The notes under the pieces: generated by a model
What the model saw: only the letters and a program-made list of their open reading frames with translations
What the model was told of the DNA's origin: nothing
The model's database searches: none
Program-made: the position numbers and the translations under genes
From: Muraenolepis orangiensis
Lineage: Eukaryota > Chordata > Actinopteri > Gadiformes > Muraenolepididae
Direction of reading: 5' to 3'
Length of the DNA: 64,000 nucleotides
NCBI GenBank assembly: GCA_027704905.1
Contig: CM051000.1
Span: 15,863,028-15,927,027, forward strand
In this document: positions 24,401 to 35,100 of the stretch, one piece after another
Position numbering within the stretch: position 1 is the first letter of the stretch
Layout of the letters: the number at the start of each line of letters is the position of its first letter

Positions 24401-25892
24401 TAGTATGCTATTGACATTGCTGTATATGTACAGCACATGATACTGAAGGTAAAGTATTGTGTCAAATGTTGCATTATACCATGGAATATTTGTTGTTTTA
24501 ATGTTGTTTTAGGTGATGTTTTATTTTCTCCATAGCAGACTATATTAAGTACAGGCTTAGTAGCAGATGACCAACTGTAATCAACACCTATTTATGTACT
24601 ATTGACATAGATTTGACCTTGCAGAACACACAACTTTGTAATTATCATGCTAAATATTATTCATAATATTATGATTGTTATTGTTGGTGTGATTATTCTT
24701 ATTATTGTATTGGTGGGAAATAGATCTACAATGTTAATCTTAAATATATCTAAAATGTTAATGAACCACCACTTTCCTGCACTCATACTCTTGAGGAGTA
24801 ATTTGAGGTGTCCTTTTGAAGAGACCAAATTGATTGAACCTTGTGGTTGTGGTGGTTGCTGGCAGATGAGCAAAAGTGCGAAGAGGGCTGGACTAAATTC
24901 CAGGGCAGCTGTTACCTGCACTTCTTTGAGCGAGAGACGTGGTTGGATGCTGAGCAGCGCTGCAGGGACATCGACTCCCATCTGGTCAGCATCATCACAC
25001 CAGAGGAGCAAAACTTTGTCAACTGTGAGTAAGCTCTGCCTTGGGTGCTTGTGTGTAAAGAAACAGTTTGAAGCTAAACATGTAATTTATTATCTGTTTT
25101 TACCACAGCAAATGCACAAGACTATCAGTGGATTGGGCTGACTGATAAAACTGTTGAGAATGACTTCCACTGGACAGATGGCACTCCACTGGTAAGTATA
25201 GGTTAAGATAGCAATGTACAACATAGCATAGACTACATAAAGAATACATATCAATAGCATTTTAAAAGAAAATATCCTATTGAAATGTAAATATCACAGA
25301 CACGCTGCACTGGGCATGAATGGGATTACCAATGATCAAAATAACCCACAATACTATAAATCCCTTCTCAGCAATTTGTGAACTGGAGGCCCAACCAGCC
25401 AGACAGCTACTTCAACTCAGGGGAAGACTGTGTGGTGATGATCTGGCACGAGAAGGGCCAGTGGAATGACGTGCCCTGTAACTACCACCTGCCGTTTACC
25501 TGCAAGAAAGGCCCAGGTACACATGGCCAGATGGGGCTCTGTGTGAGAGCCCCAAGCCGAACGCACCAACCTTCTGGGGACTGGTCATGGAAAAGTGCCA
25601 CGGCGTCTATGATAGAATAAGCTTTTAACTTCACTGCGATTCTGCCCGCAGTGTTCTGTGGCGCGCCCCCAGAAGTTGAGAACGCCACCATGTACGGGGA
25701 TAGGAAGGAGTACTACCCTGTGAAGTCCATCGTCCGCTACCAGTGCAACACTGGCTTCAGACAGAGACACTCCCCAGTGGTGCACTGTAAGCCCCACGGA
25801 CAGTGGGAGAAGCCACAGGTTCAATGTACTGTCGGTGAGTCCACGCACAAACACACACGCACACACACACATACATAAACAACCCGTGCATG

Positions 25893-25962
<70 letters not shown>

Positions 25963-26180
25963 ACAGCTCATGCATGCACACACACACACACACACACCAC
26001 AGTGCAATTTTTACTTAATGACCTGTTACTACCTGTTACTAAGGTAGAAGAGGTGCATGGTTTTGACTGATAATTGATTCCATGTGTCTGGATTGTCTCA
26101 TTACAGTCAAAGGAAACCTAAGAATACAGCGGAGGACCACCAGGGCCAGAGGAGAATCAACCATCCACAAGCTTCTCTAA
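18430..26180 (+). CDS. acan: Aggrecan core protein, complete
   Basis: Cartilage chondroitin-sulfate proteoglycan that binds hyaluronan in the extracellular matrix. Eighteen coding exons: 18430-18517, 18661-18752, 18899-19190, 19373-19547, 19658-19785, 19903-20196, 20337-20639, 20731-20905, 21000-21124, 21231-21524, 21624-21722, 21851-23503, 24097-24210, 24866-25024, 25109-25191, 25372-25516, 25652-25834, 26107-26180. All phases agree and give 1491 aa. The start ATG follows a strong acceptor at 18422 and encodes a signal peptide (MWKRIAILSVCLNAISA). Order: Ig and two link modules (G1), spacer, two more link modules (G2), a sequon-rich exon, Ser-Gly GAG exon, EGF, C-type lectin, CCP, basic tail. 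A second link pair (G2) separates aggrecan from versican, neurocan and brevican. It is much shorter than human aggrecan. Whether it is acana or acanb is unresolved. Confidence 0.96.
18661..20196 (+). CDS. acan: acan G1 region: Ig domain and two link modules
   Basis: Exons 18661-18752 and 18899-19190 encode the Ig V-type domain, with SLILPCYF and the second cysteine in GVYRCEVQHGIED. Exons 19373-19547 and 19658-19785 encode link module 1 (GIVFHYR, ATPEQLQAAY, CDAGWLSDQTVRYPI, YDVYCF). Exon 19903-20196 encodes link module 2 (LATTGQLYLAW, CNAGWLADMSVRYPI, GVRTVYLHANQTGYP). In the family G1 binds hyaluronan and link protein; all the expected cysteines are present. Confidence 0.95.
20731..21524 (+). 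CDS. acan: acan G2 region: third and fourth link modules
   Basis: Exons 20731-20905 and 21000-21124 encode GLVFHYR, ATAEQLQAAY, CDAGWLLDQTVRYPIV and YDVYCYID. Exon 21231-21524 encodes GEVFHVSSSEGF, CRAGWLVDRSVRYPIN and YDAYCFRG. The exon pattern repeats that of G1. G2 is unique to aggrecan and in mammals does not bind hyaluronan. The preceding spacer exon, 20337-20639, is acidic and Ser/Thr-rich. Confidence 0.95.
21851..23503 (+). CDS. acan: acan Ser-Gly exon: chondroitin-sulfate attachment domain
   Basis: A single exon of 1653 bp (550 codons) encodes a low-complexity acidic domain rich in GSG, SGSG and SGD. I counted about 85 Ser-Gly dipeptides, the core of xylosyl attachment sites. It has no recognisable keratan-sulfate hexapeptide array. 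Bases 23011-23085 are five 15-bp units encoding GISGS. Mammalian CS exons are longer, so this version should carry fewer chains. Confidence 0.93.
24097..25834 (+). CDS. acan: acan G3 region: EGF, C-type lectin and CCP domains
   Basis: Exon 24097-24210 encodes an EGF repeat with six cysteines (VCHSNPCANGATC, CLCLPSYGGDRC). Exons 24866-25024, 25109-25191 and 25372-25516 encode the lectin domain, with WTKFQGSCYLHF, WIGLTD, a QPD motif and GQWNDVPC for calcium binding. Exon 25652-25834 encodes the CCP/sushi domain (FCGAPPEVENA, YQCNTGF, GQWEKPQVQC). The last exon adds a basic 23-residue tail. This matches lectican G3, which binds tenascins and fibulins. Confidence 0.95.
25850..26000. repeat. (CA)n microsatellite in the last acan intron
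   Basis: (CA)n interrupted by CATGCACGCA-like segments. It begins about 15 bases past the donor of the CCP exon. Confidence 0.93.
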
Positions 26181-27600
26181 GAATGGCAAACAATAACTTA
26201 TAAGTTATGTATTAGGTATTAAATGAACATCTATTGCAAACTAAATCCCTTGAATACAAATGTAAATATCCAGATGGAGGAAAAAAAAGAGATCATGGAC
26301 AAGAGTTTATTTTATTATTTGATGGTACATTTATTTGTATATTCTTTATCAGTTGTTTTTGAGGTTCTCTACCCCCTGTCATCTATTTTATGATCATTTT
26401 GAATTAGTTATAATCAGGTCATATGTGATATAATTTGTTTGGGAAGTAATTTATATATGCTAAGTCTTCAACTCTTGTGAGTAAGGTGTTCATATGATCT
26501 GTCTAGATCACTGTCTGTCTGGTCCATATCCTTGTCAAATATACAAAGCCCTTTAGAGGTTAATATTCCACATACCGGCTCTGCTCAGGAATCAAAAATA
26601 CTTTGGGCACTTTAGTATGAAACATGACGGATGGTTTGTATTTTGAAAGCTGACAGGCGAAGATTAAAGTTGAAAAGGATTTCTCTGATAGCGCGTGTGA
26701 GTTACATAACTCATCTGCTGAAAATCATGGGCATTCAAATGTTATGACATAGTTCCTGTTTTTGGTCAGGTCACATGGTATGTGGTCAAAAGTAAATCTA
26801 AACATCAAATACGGAAGTAAAATGTGTTTTTGCTTTAAGGCTTACAAGAAATTGTTTATTAATTTGTCCACCAGTACTCCAAAGTCATTAGAACTGGGTG
26901 TTTTCAACACTCTGGGATGTCTACGTGAAGAACAAACCATTTATTTATTTATCACCGTGATAGTATCTCTGCTTCGCCCACCCGATAGCCATCGCCCTAC
27001 ACTGCACTGGACTGAGCCAACTGCTCTTATTCTACGCTATTACACTCTGATTTGTGTTGACATACACAAAATACAGAGGTTATTTTATTTGTATTTTCAG
27101 TTACAGTTAGAGTTAATTATTTGCCAAACAGGTTGTCATATTTTTGGTGTGTTGAGTGAGTTGCTATCATCTTCCACAGAGCTGTGTAGAGCACGTGTCC
27201 TGTGTGTATATTAATAATAATATTAATAATTATAATTACAATAATGGATGTTATATATTATTGTGCTATGTATGTAATGTTTGCAACCTGACCTCAGTGG
27301 AACCAGACTTTTCCAAGCTGTTATTAGCTGTTATATGTTAATTGGTGAAGTGACAATTTTGTCCTTCAAATGCTATTCTGCTCTTTTGGTTGTGTCTACT
27401 ACGTGATAACTTTATATGAGAGGCTGTGCCTCTTACATCAATCATGACTTAATTGTATGCACTCTTTGATGAACAACACATGCATCTAACATTACATCAT
27501 TTCAAACCTGTAAAAGGATGTACTGTTTGGCCACCTAGTGCTATGGCACTTGTTCAATTTTGTTTTCCAGTTTAATAAATATACTCAATATTTAATGTAT
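26181..27600 (+). other. acan: acan 3' untranslated region (inferred)
   Basis: AT-rich and without coding signal. It follows the stop at 26178-26180 and is assigned to acan up to the polyadenylation signal near 27574. Confidence 0.55.
27574..27579 (+). promoter_or_regulatory. Candidate acan polyadenylation signal AATAAA
   Basis: AATAAA within TTTAATAAATATACTC, 1.4 kb after the acan stop. An ATTAAA at about 27712 is an alternative. Confidence 0.45.
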
Positions 27601-28622
27601 GTTACAAAGGAGGTACAACTCAATGTGTGGTGTTTGTGTGAGAGGAAAATCGACATACAAAAAAGAGAAAAAAATGATGTATTTATATATTTAAGCAGTC
27701 TCCTCCAATGAATTAAACCTGTTTCATTGCACGAGCCCAAACCGGTGTGTGATGCAGTTCTGCACCAAGAGTTTCAATAGGCCCGTTGGTTTAGGATGTA
27801 GAAATGACAAACAAAAATAAGTTGCCGTTGGAGACTTTGTAGGTAACATATTTAACCTCTTAGATAGCACACGTATATATAGAGAACACAACCTGGTCAA
27901 AGGCATGTTTAACTCCTATAAATGACATCATTGGTCAACTCTGAGGATCAGTCAAAACACTCACTCTAGCCAGGTCGCCACCCAAATGTTACAGGATCCA
28001 CACCTAAATATTCCAGGTAGAGAAAACAGAGGGCCCCTTCACCTTGAGACCAGGCTCTCAGTGTGAACTCACTGTTTCTATGGCACCCGGCAGCGTAAAT
28101 AGGACATGCTGAGTGCTGAGTCATTGGAATAATGTCATTACTGCACATTTTCTATTTGCACACCAGGATGGGTGGGTGGGAGGGGGGGGGAAACAGTTGC
28201 CATCAGTTTTGCCCCGGTGTCTGAAAGGAGTCTTTTTTAACAACTTCCCTCCTCCACCCCCCCCCCACCCGTCATCTCTCCGACCAACGGTTTCCGCCAG
28301 CGAGCATCAAAACACCCCTTTCTAACCCCGGCCTTCAGAACAACACCCTGGTATAGAGTAACACCATGGAAGAACTGCTGCCCACACTGTCTATGTTTAT
28401 GTTTGTAGTACAGAGTTGATGATGCTTACAAGACTTGGCAAGTGAAAGAAATGTCTAAACTAAATACTTAAAATCGAATGGGACACAGCATTGAGTTCAC
28501 AGTGTGTGACAAGCATTTTCCTCTTTAAGAAACAAGGATCCACCCAATGGATATTGAGCCATCAGTATAGTGTCATCGACCCCAGAGAAACCATTTATAA
28601 TTCACTCCATATGACTCATATG

Positions 28623-28759
<137 letters not shown>

Positions 28760-28950
28760 ATATCATCTAGTTGGCATATGCTCTATAGCAATAATGAACC
28801 CACTAATGGAGGTTCACTCTCTCCTGGATGGCACATAGCAAACTATGTAGCGAACTATGTGCCGGTATCTAGTGAGAAAAACCCATTAGAAGCCAAGCCC
28901 TCGGTAGTCGACACTGCCACAAGCAATTAAAATGGTTTCTTGAGTGCTCC

Positions 28951-29108
28951 TCCCGAAGACTACCTGTCTTCGGGAGTTGAATGAGTCAACAGGGTTGAAT
29001 GAGGATTTGCTAGAGCTCTCTCCTTGAGTGTGTGTGGTGGTATCTGGTTTAACCTGTGAGTCCTTGTTAATCAAGGCTCACTCTTGTTTCTCAGGATCAG
29101 GTTAAACC
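28951..29108. repeat. Cluster of perfect inverted repeats
   Basis: Two perfect stems: TCCCGAAGA (28951-28959) with TCTTCGGGA (28967-28975) around a 7-nt loop, and GGTTTAACCTG (29046-29056) with CAGGTTAAACC (29098-29108). Inside the second, CCTTG-TTAAT-CAAGG forms a nested hairpin. Confidence 0.85.
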
Positions 29109-29271
29109 GGTGGCTGGGTATACAGCCTCACCCAGCCATGTCAGCCAGTAGGACTCAGGGCTGGTGAGGCTGCTTAAACCAGTCACTAACCACACAATTC
29201 ACACTTCAACCACACACTCTTTTTGCCCTCTTTTGGAAATGGGGCCACATTTTCTTTAAATAATAGCAAAA

Positions 29272-29293
29272 TTTGGGCGTGATAACGCCCAAA
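29272..29293. repeat. 9-bp hairpin beside the 110-bp array
   Basis: TTTGGGCGT and ACGCCCAAA pair exactly around GATA. It is GC-rich within AT-rich DNA. Confidence 0.8.
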
Positions 29294-29350
29294 AATATAT
29301 TTTTTCTTTGTTTGATTGAATGTATTATCATTTGATTATTATTATTTATT

Positions 29351-29790
29351 TAACACAATATTATAATCCATATGTCTATATATCGGATTATATGCTTAAT
29401 ATAATTGATTGAATGTTTACTACAGCAGCATTATGTCATCATATAAACATGAGATATGTATAACACAATATTATAATCCATATGTCTATATATCGGATTA
29501 TATGCTTAATATAATTGATTGAATGTTTACTACAGCAGCATTATGTCATCATATAAACATGAGATATGTATAACACAATATTATAATCCATATGTCTATA
29601 TATCGGATTATATGCTTAATATAATTGATTGAATGTTTACTACAGCAGCATTATGTCATCATATAAACATGAGATATGTATAACACAATATTATAATCCA
29701 TATGTCTATATATCGGATTATATGCTTAATATAATTGATTGAATGTTTACTACAGCAGCATTATGTCATCATATAAACATGAGATATGTA
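29351..29790. repeat. Four identical 110-bp tandem repeats
   Basis: Units begin with TAACACAATATTATAATCC at 29351, 29461, 29571 and 29681. As far as I can read, all four are base-for-base identical, which implies recent expansion or homogenisation. The unit is AT-rich and has no reading frame of note. Confidence 0.97.
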
Positions 29791-30668
29791 TGTACCTAGT
29801 TATTTCCAAACTGATCTGAAAATGGTGTGAAGTACTAAAGCAATGGATAGTCCATTACCAGGTAGCCTTTGCTTGTTTTCACAATTTCACATTCCATATT
29901 ACAACTCACTGTCAAGTGAAAATAAGCTTTTAAAATCGACTTGATGACAGTGAGGTGGTGTGTATAGGTGTGTGTGTGTGTGTGTGTGCTGTGTGTTGAG
30001 CCATCAAATCAGGGTGTACACACCAAGGCTCTCTCGCCTGGCCTTGAACAAAATTAAGTGCACCAGGAGACACTGGTTTAATTAAAGGTGTTCACTCTAT
30101 TGATGGCAGAGCATCAGAGAACTGCTAAAAGCCACCACCATCACGTCTGTCATTGATAATGTCTTCACTGTATGAATGACAGGCCGTTGTATTGGTACTC
30201 TTGAAGGTCCTGTGGTTCGGTAACAGTAACACTGCATGATTCAAATCTCAACATAGTGGTCATAAACCTATTTTCTAATTTCTATAACCAGCTTTAGAAT
30301 GAAAACCATCTGTGTGATTTGCTTTGTTGTGTGTACTTCAGGTGTGAAAACGTGACTGGTATATTACTTGGTGTCACTTGATTGTGTTATTGCTATTGTT
30401 GTGCAACAATAGCATTCTGGTGTGGAGAAGTGCTGTTAAGTTGACAACAGTGACATACAGAGTATGGAGAAGTACTGTTGAGTTGACAATATAATTGGTA
30501 CACTTTGCTCACTCCCGGAACGGGTCTGTACCTCAGTCATTAGAAGGTCACCCCAAAAGGGGTTTCCAAAGCCAGTGGGACAGGCTGTGGTTGCAGACAA
30601 GGTTGGTAGGGGTAGAATTTCACCCAGGGGAAGGTCTTGTGAGTTCACAAGAAAAGCTTATAACAAAG

Positions 30669-30670
<2 letters not shown>

Positions 30671-30748
<78 letters not shown>

Positions 30749-30757
30749 GTGTGTGTT
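30671..30757. repeat. (TG)n microsatellite
   Basis: TG array with one CG interruption near its right end. Confidence 0.95.
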
Positions 30758-31394
30758 ACTCATTGTATGTTGAATCTATTGTCTGGCTTGCAGGGCTTTT
30801 CTCCAGATTGTATGTGTCATTGAAGGTGCTTAGAAATGTACTAGCCTCTCACATGACACTTTGCTGCCATCTACAGTTAAAACTTTAAAGAATATCTATT
30901 ATGCATTTTTTTTACTGCAAACATTGAATTTATGCAGTTTTCTATTTATATTTTTATATTGAGAAGTGTCTCTGTTTTATAGGAACAATGAAATAATTGA
31001 TTAACATTGTTTAAAAATGTTTTAGAAATCAAATAGCATTAGCCTACATTCTAAAAGTGTACATCTCCCTGAGACGCAGACCTTCACATAACTTTAAACT
31101 TCACTAAATATAACAATATATAATATAATATAACAATCGACATAGGCCAAGTGAGTTCAAATATGGTCTATGAGTTATATTGTTGGAATATTATAATCGT
31201 TTATTGTGTAGGCCTATAGAATACTTAAAAAAAAACATGAAGAAGATAAAGGCGTCATGCATCCTTATAGCTTAAAATTATTACCAAATTACAAATCAAA
31301 CCCATATTCCCGAATAGGGCTCGTTCCCTCACGGACGCTGTCCATATGCAGGACTAGGACCGACATGTCACTTATCGGTTCCTCGTCGGACAAA

Positions 31395-31530
31395 TAACAA
31401 AGGGAACTTCCGCCAATACAATTGTGCTGTAAAACGTTAGCTTTCCCAGAGTTTCTCGAGGGGAAAACACGATAATTATAAACATTTTAAAAATCGACAC
31501 CGACTCCGTTCAAAGTTGGTTAGTTACTTT
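31395..31530 (+). promoter_or_regulatory. Candidate znf408 promoter and non-coding exon
   Basis: GAACTTCCGCCAAT (near 31404) combines an ETS-type site with a CCAAT box. It is followed by GC-richer sequence and a possible donor (AAAGTTG|GTTAGT near 31517). The coding exon downstream begins after an acceptor (TCAACACAG) at 32142, so an upstream untranslated exon is expected. The position is inferred. Confidence 0.35.
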
Positions 31531-32147
31531 TAACTCAAGGTATTTTACATTTAATTAAAATCACTCCGTAGTTGACGAATACAGTGCTAACATAACTACA
31601 GCTTATGTTACTACTGGTAGCGTTCGCTGCAAACGTTGTATTTAACACATGTGATAACACACATATCTCTCCAGATTCATTCATGTTAACACAAATCGCT
31701 TCACCCCGAACAAAATGTTGTGCATTATTTACCAGTCAGTTATCCCACTGGCACCCGTCTGCTAAGCTTGCTGGCCGTAACTGCATTTCCCTGAGTTAGT
31801 GCTGAGATAGCGTTGCGTGTTCATTTACTTTTTAGTCGTTGTTGAGGTGATCTCGTCTAACATAATACACTTATTGCCTAGCTATGCTATTATTGGTTTA
31901 ATCAAAAGAGCCACATGCCACTATCTATCTATCTATCTATATATATCTTATACACATGATGTGCTTGTGTAGCTGTGGAGGATTTATTTGCTTTGACATC
32001 TGCAAGTTACTCTTGTCTAATCTAGTTTCATTGTCAATCATTCTCATTCTCCTGTCCCACAATACAATGTATAATTGTGGGACTGGAGAATAGGACCTAG
32101 AGCATTATGGAGTGTTAACTTTTTTCCTTTCCTCTCAACACAGTTGA

Positions 32148-35100
32148 ATGGCCAGCCATGACCCACACCTCAGACCCTCACCTCTCATGGCCCTGCTGTC
32201 CTCCCTGCTGCCTAAGGGATTAGCTGTGGGGCCGTCCAGGGTCTCTGAGGGAAGGCTGGGGTTGTGGTGGGTGGGACGATGCCTGGATGCTGGAACGCTG
32301 CTGGGGAGGGAAGGTGACACAGAGTGGTCCTGGATGGAAAGCCACAGGGCTGACTGTGACCCTTCTAATTGTCACCTTGGAAACCCTGCGGCCCCCGACT
32401 CTGGCCCCAAAGAAGCACACACATACAGCCCCGAGACAAGAGAGGTGAACATCAAAGCCAACCCTGTTAGTGTGTCTCATAGGTGTGACATTGGATGTTA
32501 AACAGGTTACAAGTAAATCATGTAGGAAACATTTAGGACGAATGCTAAACAATAATATACATATAATCCTCTCTGAACACAGTACAGTACAAAGTAAACA
32601 ATAGTTTTACCATGCAGTGGGTCAACTTAACAATCCAGGTTAGTAATAATATTTGTATTATTTAGGCATCATATGCTGTAGGTTTCTGAAGGTTTGTGCT
32701 TTGTTTTTGCTGTGGAAGGAAATCATGGGGACAGTATTGGATGACGCAGTTCTGCTGGACAAAGTCTTCTGGATCAGGTGAGTGAATATGGTGTACATGC
32801 ACACCGTAAACCCACACATCACAGATTCACACTGAAGGCATAGCTAGTATATATTCACAGCCACTCTGTGTCAGTTGAGGAAACTGGAGGAACTCAAGGT
32901 ATTTAACTCAAGGTATTTTTTAACCATCATTAGATAAATTGCCAGACCACATGTGAGCTCCATAATCCATTAGTAGTACATACGGTTTTAGCAAGAGCTC
33001 AGGACAAAATGTCCCCTGAACTTCTGTGCCCTAGAATTTAAATGGCTTCAACATGGTAAATGGACCTTTATATAGTGCTTTTCTAACCAATGGTTACTCA
33101 AAGCGCTTTACAAGTCATGCCTCACATTCACCCATTCATACCAACGGCGGAGTCAGCCATGCAAGGAGACAGCCAGCACGTCAGGAGCAGGGTGTCTTGC
33201 TCAAGGACACCTCGACAGCTTTTGCTAGGAGGAGGCGGCGGCGGGGATCGAACCAGCGACCGCTCTACCTCCTGAGCTATACTGCCGCCCCTCAACAATG
33301 TCTGATGTTACTATATGTTTATCACGTCACTCACTCCTGCTCCTTTTAGCTTTGCGTGCGCCACACCGTGCAAAGCCTGGCAGAATGTGGAGGTGTGTGG
33401 GGGAGCTGGTGGGAGGTGTGTGTCTGCGTGTGAGCCAAGACATCCGGACAGGATCTGAGCTGTTACTGTACCGCTGCCACGCAGCTGACGTAACCACAGC
33501 AGCCACGGCGAGCCAGTCCGAGGACAGCAGCACTCAGCAATACACTGGTACTGTGTAGTCCCCCTGCACATAGACTTGTTACATGTATTTCTCGTGTGTC
33601 TAGAAGTAAGTCAGATGCATGAGTTGCAAACTGGATTGATTCACAAAGCTCAGATGTCAAGAGAGCACAGTGAAAATAGCACTATATCGACATATAAGTT
33701 GTTCCTCAATATAACATTTTTTGGACTTCATAAAGTTTTGCTAAATGTAGAAATGTAAAAATAAAAAAATTAAATTTTTATAAAAAGATATTTATAATAT
33801 TTATACTATAAAAAATAAACAAATATTAATATTGTAATATTGTTCCTTTTGATCCTGACAGATTTAAATATTCAATGTATGAAACATACAACACAAAGTC
33901 ATCGTTCACAAGGCCTTGTACCACTGAAGGATAAAGAGGAAGAGGAGGAGGAGGAGGAGTTGCTTGAGCCATCAAGTGTGGTGAGAGAAGAAGAGGTACC
34001 AGGGGAAGCTTCACAAATCAAGCCGACACCAGAAGAGCCACCAAAGGCCACTGAGACATCAGGGGGGATATCGCAGGCTGAGGAGGCCCCAGGAAAGGGA
34101 AAGAACAAGAAAGTTCACTACAAGAGGAAGAGGAGAGGAGCCGAAAAGTTGGTGACTAGCAGCACAGACATGTCTACAGACCAGCAGCCAAGTCTGCAGG
34201 GAACTACGTGGAGAGATGCACCAACCCCAGAACTACACAGCAGTGACCCACTAGATATGGTCACTAGAACCACTGGAGGCGCCGAAGGGACCACTGACAT
34301 GGCAAGAGAGGAACACATGTCTGTGCCAACAGAGCAGTCCGGCAATGCTAGTGGGGAACCCCAGACAGGGGGGCTACATTGTATCGCCACAGACATACCC
34401 ACGGATCCCCAGCCCCCTCCTGCCCCTGCTCCCGTTCGGACCAGCACCCGTCTAGCCGCTAAGCCCCGCAGAGTTCACAGCCTGCCCGGCCACCGTGGCC
34501 CCAGGGACGACCGGCAGACGGACGGCCAGAAAGACACGCGCGCCAGAGAGACTGATGAGCAGAGCTCCGACAGACCCGACTCAAGTGCCGGCCTTGTTGC
34601 CACGGCGACAGTTTCCATGGAAACGCCGGGCGCTGACGAGGCAGATTCCGTTGCCATGGAGACTCTTGCCGGGCAACCGGAGATGTTTGATGTCGTTGCT
34701 AGGGAAAGGAGATACCAGTGTTCAAGCTGTGGCAAACGGTTCTACCAGTTGTGCCACTTGAAGAAACACCAGTTCACCCACACAGACACCAAGCCCTTCT
34801 GCTGTGATGCCTGTGGGAAAAGCTACACCTCTGTGGAAAGCTACAAAGCCCATCAGGTTAAATCTATTCATCATCCTATATAGCTATGTGTATGCCTTTT
34901 GACTTGTATGTGTGCAAAGTCATGTCTTTGAAACAAATCGGTCCTCTTTTGAGTTAGAAAAAGACACTTTTCACTCAAAATAACATATTTAAAGAAGTCA
35001 CACAGTGACAAAGTTGTGTGCCTGGTGTTAACAGTTACACACATATATCATTCAAACTATTTACATCATTTTTTTTGGATGTTTTTTTTTAAATAATGTT

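Noticed and set aside
29351..29790. CRISPR-like array
   Set aside because: Units are contiguous 110-bp tandem copies without distinct spacers, in a vertebrate genome.
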